Shown here: piece by piece, positions 4,614-5,312 of the stretch | Numbering within the stretch: the first letter of the stretch is position 1 | Layout: the number at the start of each line of letters is the position of its first letter | NCBI GenBank assembly: GCA_002354135.1 | Contig: DEKZ01000395.1 | Location: forward strand, 1-5,312 | Length of the DNA stretch: 5,312 nucleotides | Direction of reading: 5' to 3' | DNA from: Massilia sp. UBA2709 | Lineage (GTDB): Bacteria > Pseudomonadota > Gammaproteobacteria > Burkholderiales > Burkholderiaceae_D | Translations under genes and position numbers: made by a program | The notes under the pieces: generated by a model | Told to the model about the DNA's origin: nothing | Seen by the model: only the letters and a program-made list of their open reading frames with translations | The model's database searches: none

Positions 4614-4886
4614 CCGGCGCCAGCCCATCCCTCGCGGACTGCATGGGTTGGATGACCGGTTCCGGATCGTCCGTCCGCCGGCTCTTGCATAGGGGATGTC
4701 GCCGGACTACTTCATTTCCCTGTACGAAGAGGGTGTGGCCCTGCCAGGCGAAGTCCGGATGCGGGGCAGGCGAAGTCATCGGAATAGGCAGTGGGGGTAA
4801 ATGTGCGGGCCCGCCCACGGCGCAGCCTGCACGCCATGGCGGGGCATTCTGGAATGCCGTTTCGCGCAATCCTGGGTCTGGATACC

Positions 4887-4916
4887 TTGCGCAATTCGGA
4901 TACCGACCGGTATAAT
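4887..4916 (+). promoter_or_regulatory. sigma70 promoter of the efflux outer-membrane gene
   Basis: A perfect -10 TATAAT (4911-4916) has a weak -35 TTGCGC (4887-4892) at 18 bp. The start would be near 4923, giving a leader of about 20 nt with no Shine-Dalgarno before the ATG at 4944. The weak -35 with a perfect -10 inside a palindrome suggests control by a DNA-binding repressor. Confidence 0.6.
4900..4913. promoter_or_regulatory. palindromic operator candidate ATACCG-AC-CGGTAT
   Basis: A perfect 6-bp dyad with a 2-bp centre overlaps the -10 box. It sits in a wider imperfect palindrome: GCGCAATT (4889-4896) faces AATTCGCGC (4914-4922). GGATACC also occurs twice, at 4880-4886 and 4898-4904. 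Position over the -10 and symmetry fit a TetR-type or similar dimeric repressor, as is common for efflux genes; the regulator is not in the window. Confidence 0.5.
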
Positions 4917-4943
4917 TCGCGCCCCTTCAAGTTTTCGTCCCCC

Positions 4944-5312
4944 ATGAGCTCTTCCACCTGCCTGCGCCTCGGCGTATCCGCTTTCCTGTTTGCGCTGAGC
5001 GCCTGCACGGTCGGTCCCGACTTCCGCCGCCCCGACACGCCGGCCGTCCAGGCCTCGTTCGTCTCCGCCGACGCAGCACGACCGAGCAGGACGGTCGAAG
5101 GCGCGCTCGACCCATCCTGGTGGAAGCTGTTCAAGGATCCGGTCCTGGTCGACCTCGAGCGCGAAGCGATCGCCGCCAACCTCGACCTGCAGGCCGCTGC
5201 CGCGCGCGTCGCGCAAAGCCGCGCCGCGCTGCAAGTGAGCGGCGCCAGCTTGTTGCCCAGCGTGAGCGTCGGCGCCTCCACCACGCGCCAGCGCGCCAGC
5301 GAGAAAGGCACG
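4944..5312 (+). CDS. RND-type efflux outer-membrane lipoprotein, OprM/NodT family (3'-truncated by window)
   Basis: Only the first 123 residues are present; the family is usually about 450-500 residues long, so the gene continues past the window. The N-terminus is a lipoprotein signal: hydrophobic stretch at 7-20 and lipobox L18-S19-A20-C21, with C21 the lipidation site. CTVGPDF follows at once, the typical start of these mature proteins, then DPSWWKLFKDPVLVDLEREAIAAN in pieces (W59-W60; LVDLE at 68-72) and LQAAAARVAQSRAAL, the first alpha-helix of the TolC-like fold. Such proteins form the trimeric outer-membrane channel of tripartite pumps with a periplasmic adaptor and an RND or MFS transporter. 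The adaptor and pump genes would be expected downstream; this gene looks like the first of an operon with its own palindromic promoter. Substrate cannot be told. The ATG at 4944 lacks a Shine-Dalgarno but gives an ideal signal peptide. Confidence 0.93.
   Translation, partial: MSSSTCLRLGVSAFLFALSACTVGPDFRRPDTPAVQASFVSADAARPSRTVEGALDPSWWKLFKDPVLVDLEREAIAANLDLQAAAARVAQSRAALQVSGASLLPSVSVGASTTRQRASEKGT

Larger units (their letters stand above)
4614..4943. other. DUF1622-efflux intergenic region, non-coding, dyad-rich
   Basis: This 330-bp gap has no supported gene; open frames on both strands are short, unlike any family I know, and lack start signals. It contains a 13-nt echo of the tRNA-Cys terminator hairpin (4676-4688), an 11-bp direct repeat CAGGCGAAGTC (4745-4755 and 4767-4777), the palindrome GCGGGCCCGC (4805-4814), the dyad GGCATTC-TG-GAATGCC (4843-4858), and the efflux gene promoter. 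No clear terminator for the DUF1622 gene is visible; CCCAT/ATGGG at 4625-4647 is weak. Confidence 0.65.

Noticed and set aside
4643..4915. 90-residue plus-strand frame and overlapping minus-strand frames before the efflux gene
   Set aside because: Mixed codon third positions, low-complexity Gly/Arg/Pro content and overlap with the promoter dyads argue against coding.

Overview
The window is GC-rich chromosomal DNA from a proteobacterium. Codon choice (strong G/C third positions), the UvrC and PgsA sequences and the GTAGGGTGGGC-type intergenic repeats best suit a betaproteobacterium of the Burkholderiales, possibly Oxalobacteraceae (Massilia-like). The genus is a guess from general familiarity, not a database result.

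Layout, all on the plus strand. (1) 1-1746: uvrC, lacking roughly its first 25-30 codons because the window opens inside the gene. (2) 1747-2171: a 425-bp spacer with hairpins and a paired REP/MITE-like element with 34-bp inverted arms. (3) 2172-2750: pgsA, phosphatidylglycerophosphate synthase. (4) 2770-3498: a stable-RNA operon with a near-consensus sigma70 promoter, four identical tRNA-Gly(GCC) genes, one tRNA-Cys(GCA) and a strong intrinsic terminator. (5) 3528-3785: a small two-helix membrane protein of unknown function. (6) 3890-4049: a diverged second copy of the tRNA-Cys segment, with upstream flank and terminator hairpin; this tRNA has an extra base in the T-stem and an unpaired anticodon-stem closing position. 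(7) 4224-4613: a DUF1622 membrane protein. (8) 4614-4943: a spacer rich in small dyads, ending in a promoter buried in a palindrome. (9) 4944-5312: the start of an RND-type outer-membrane efflux lipoprotein (OprM/NodT family), cut by the window end.

The core order uvrC - pgsA - tRNA-Gly - tRNA-Cys matches the E. coli uvrC-pgsA-glyW-cysT-leuZ neighbourhood, so this is an old conserved block. Local changes are a four-fold tRNA-Gly amplification, a tRNA-Cys duplication, no tRNA-Leu in the window, and repeats between uvrC and pgsA. The protein genes do not form one pathway: they cover nucleotide excision repair, phospholipid synthesis and drug efflux. I see no convincing new defence or mobile system. 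The most unusual items are the degenerate second tRNA-Cys with its duplicated flanks, the paired inverted repeat and the palindromic efflux promoter.
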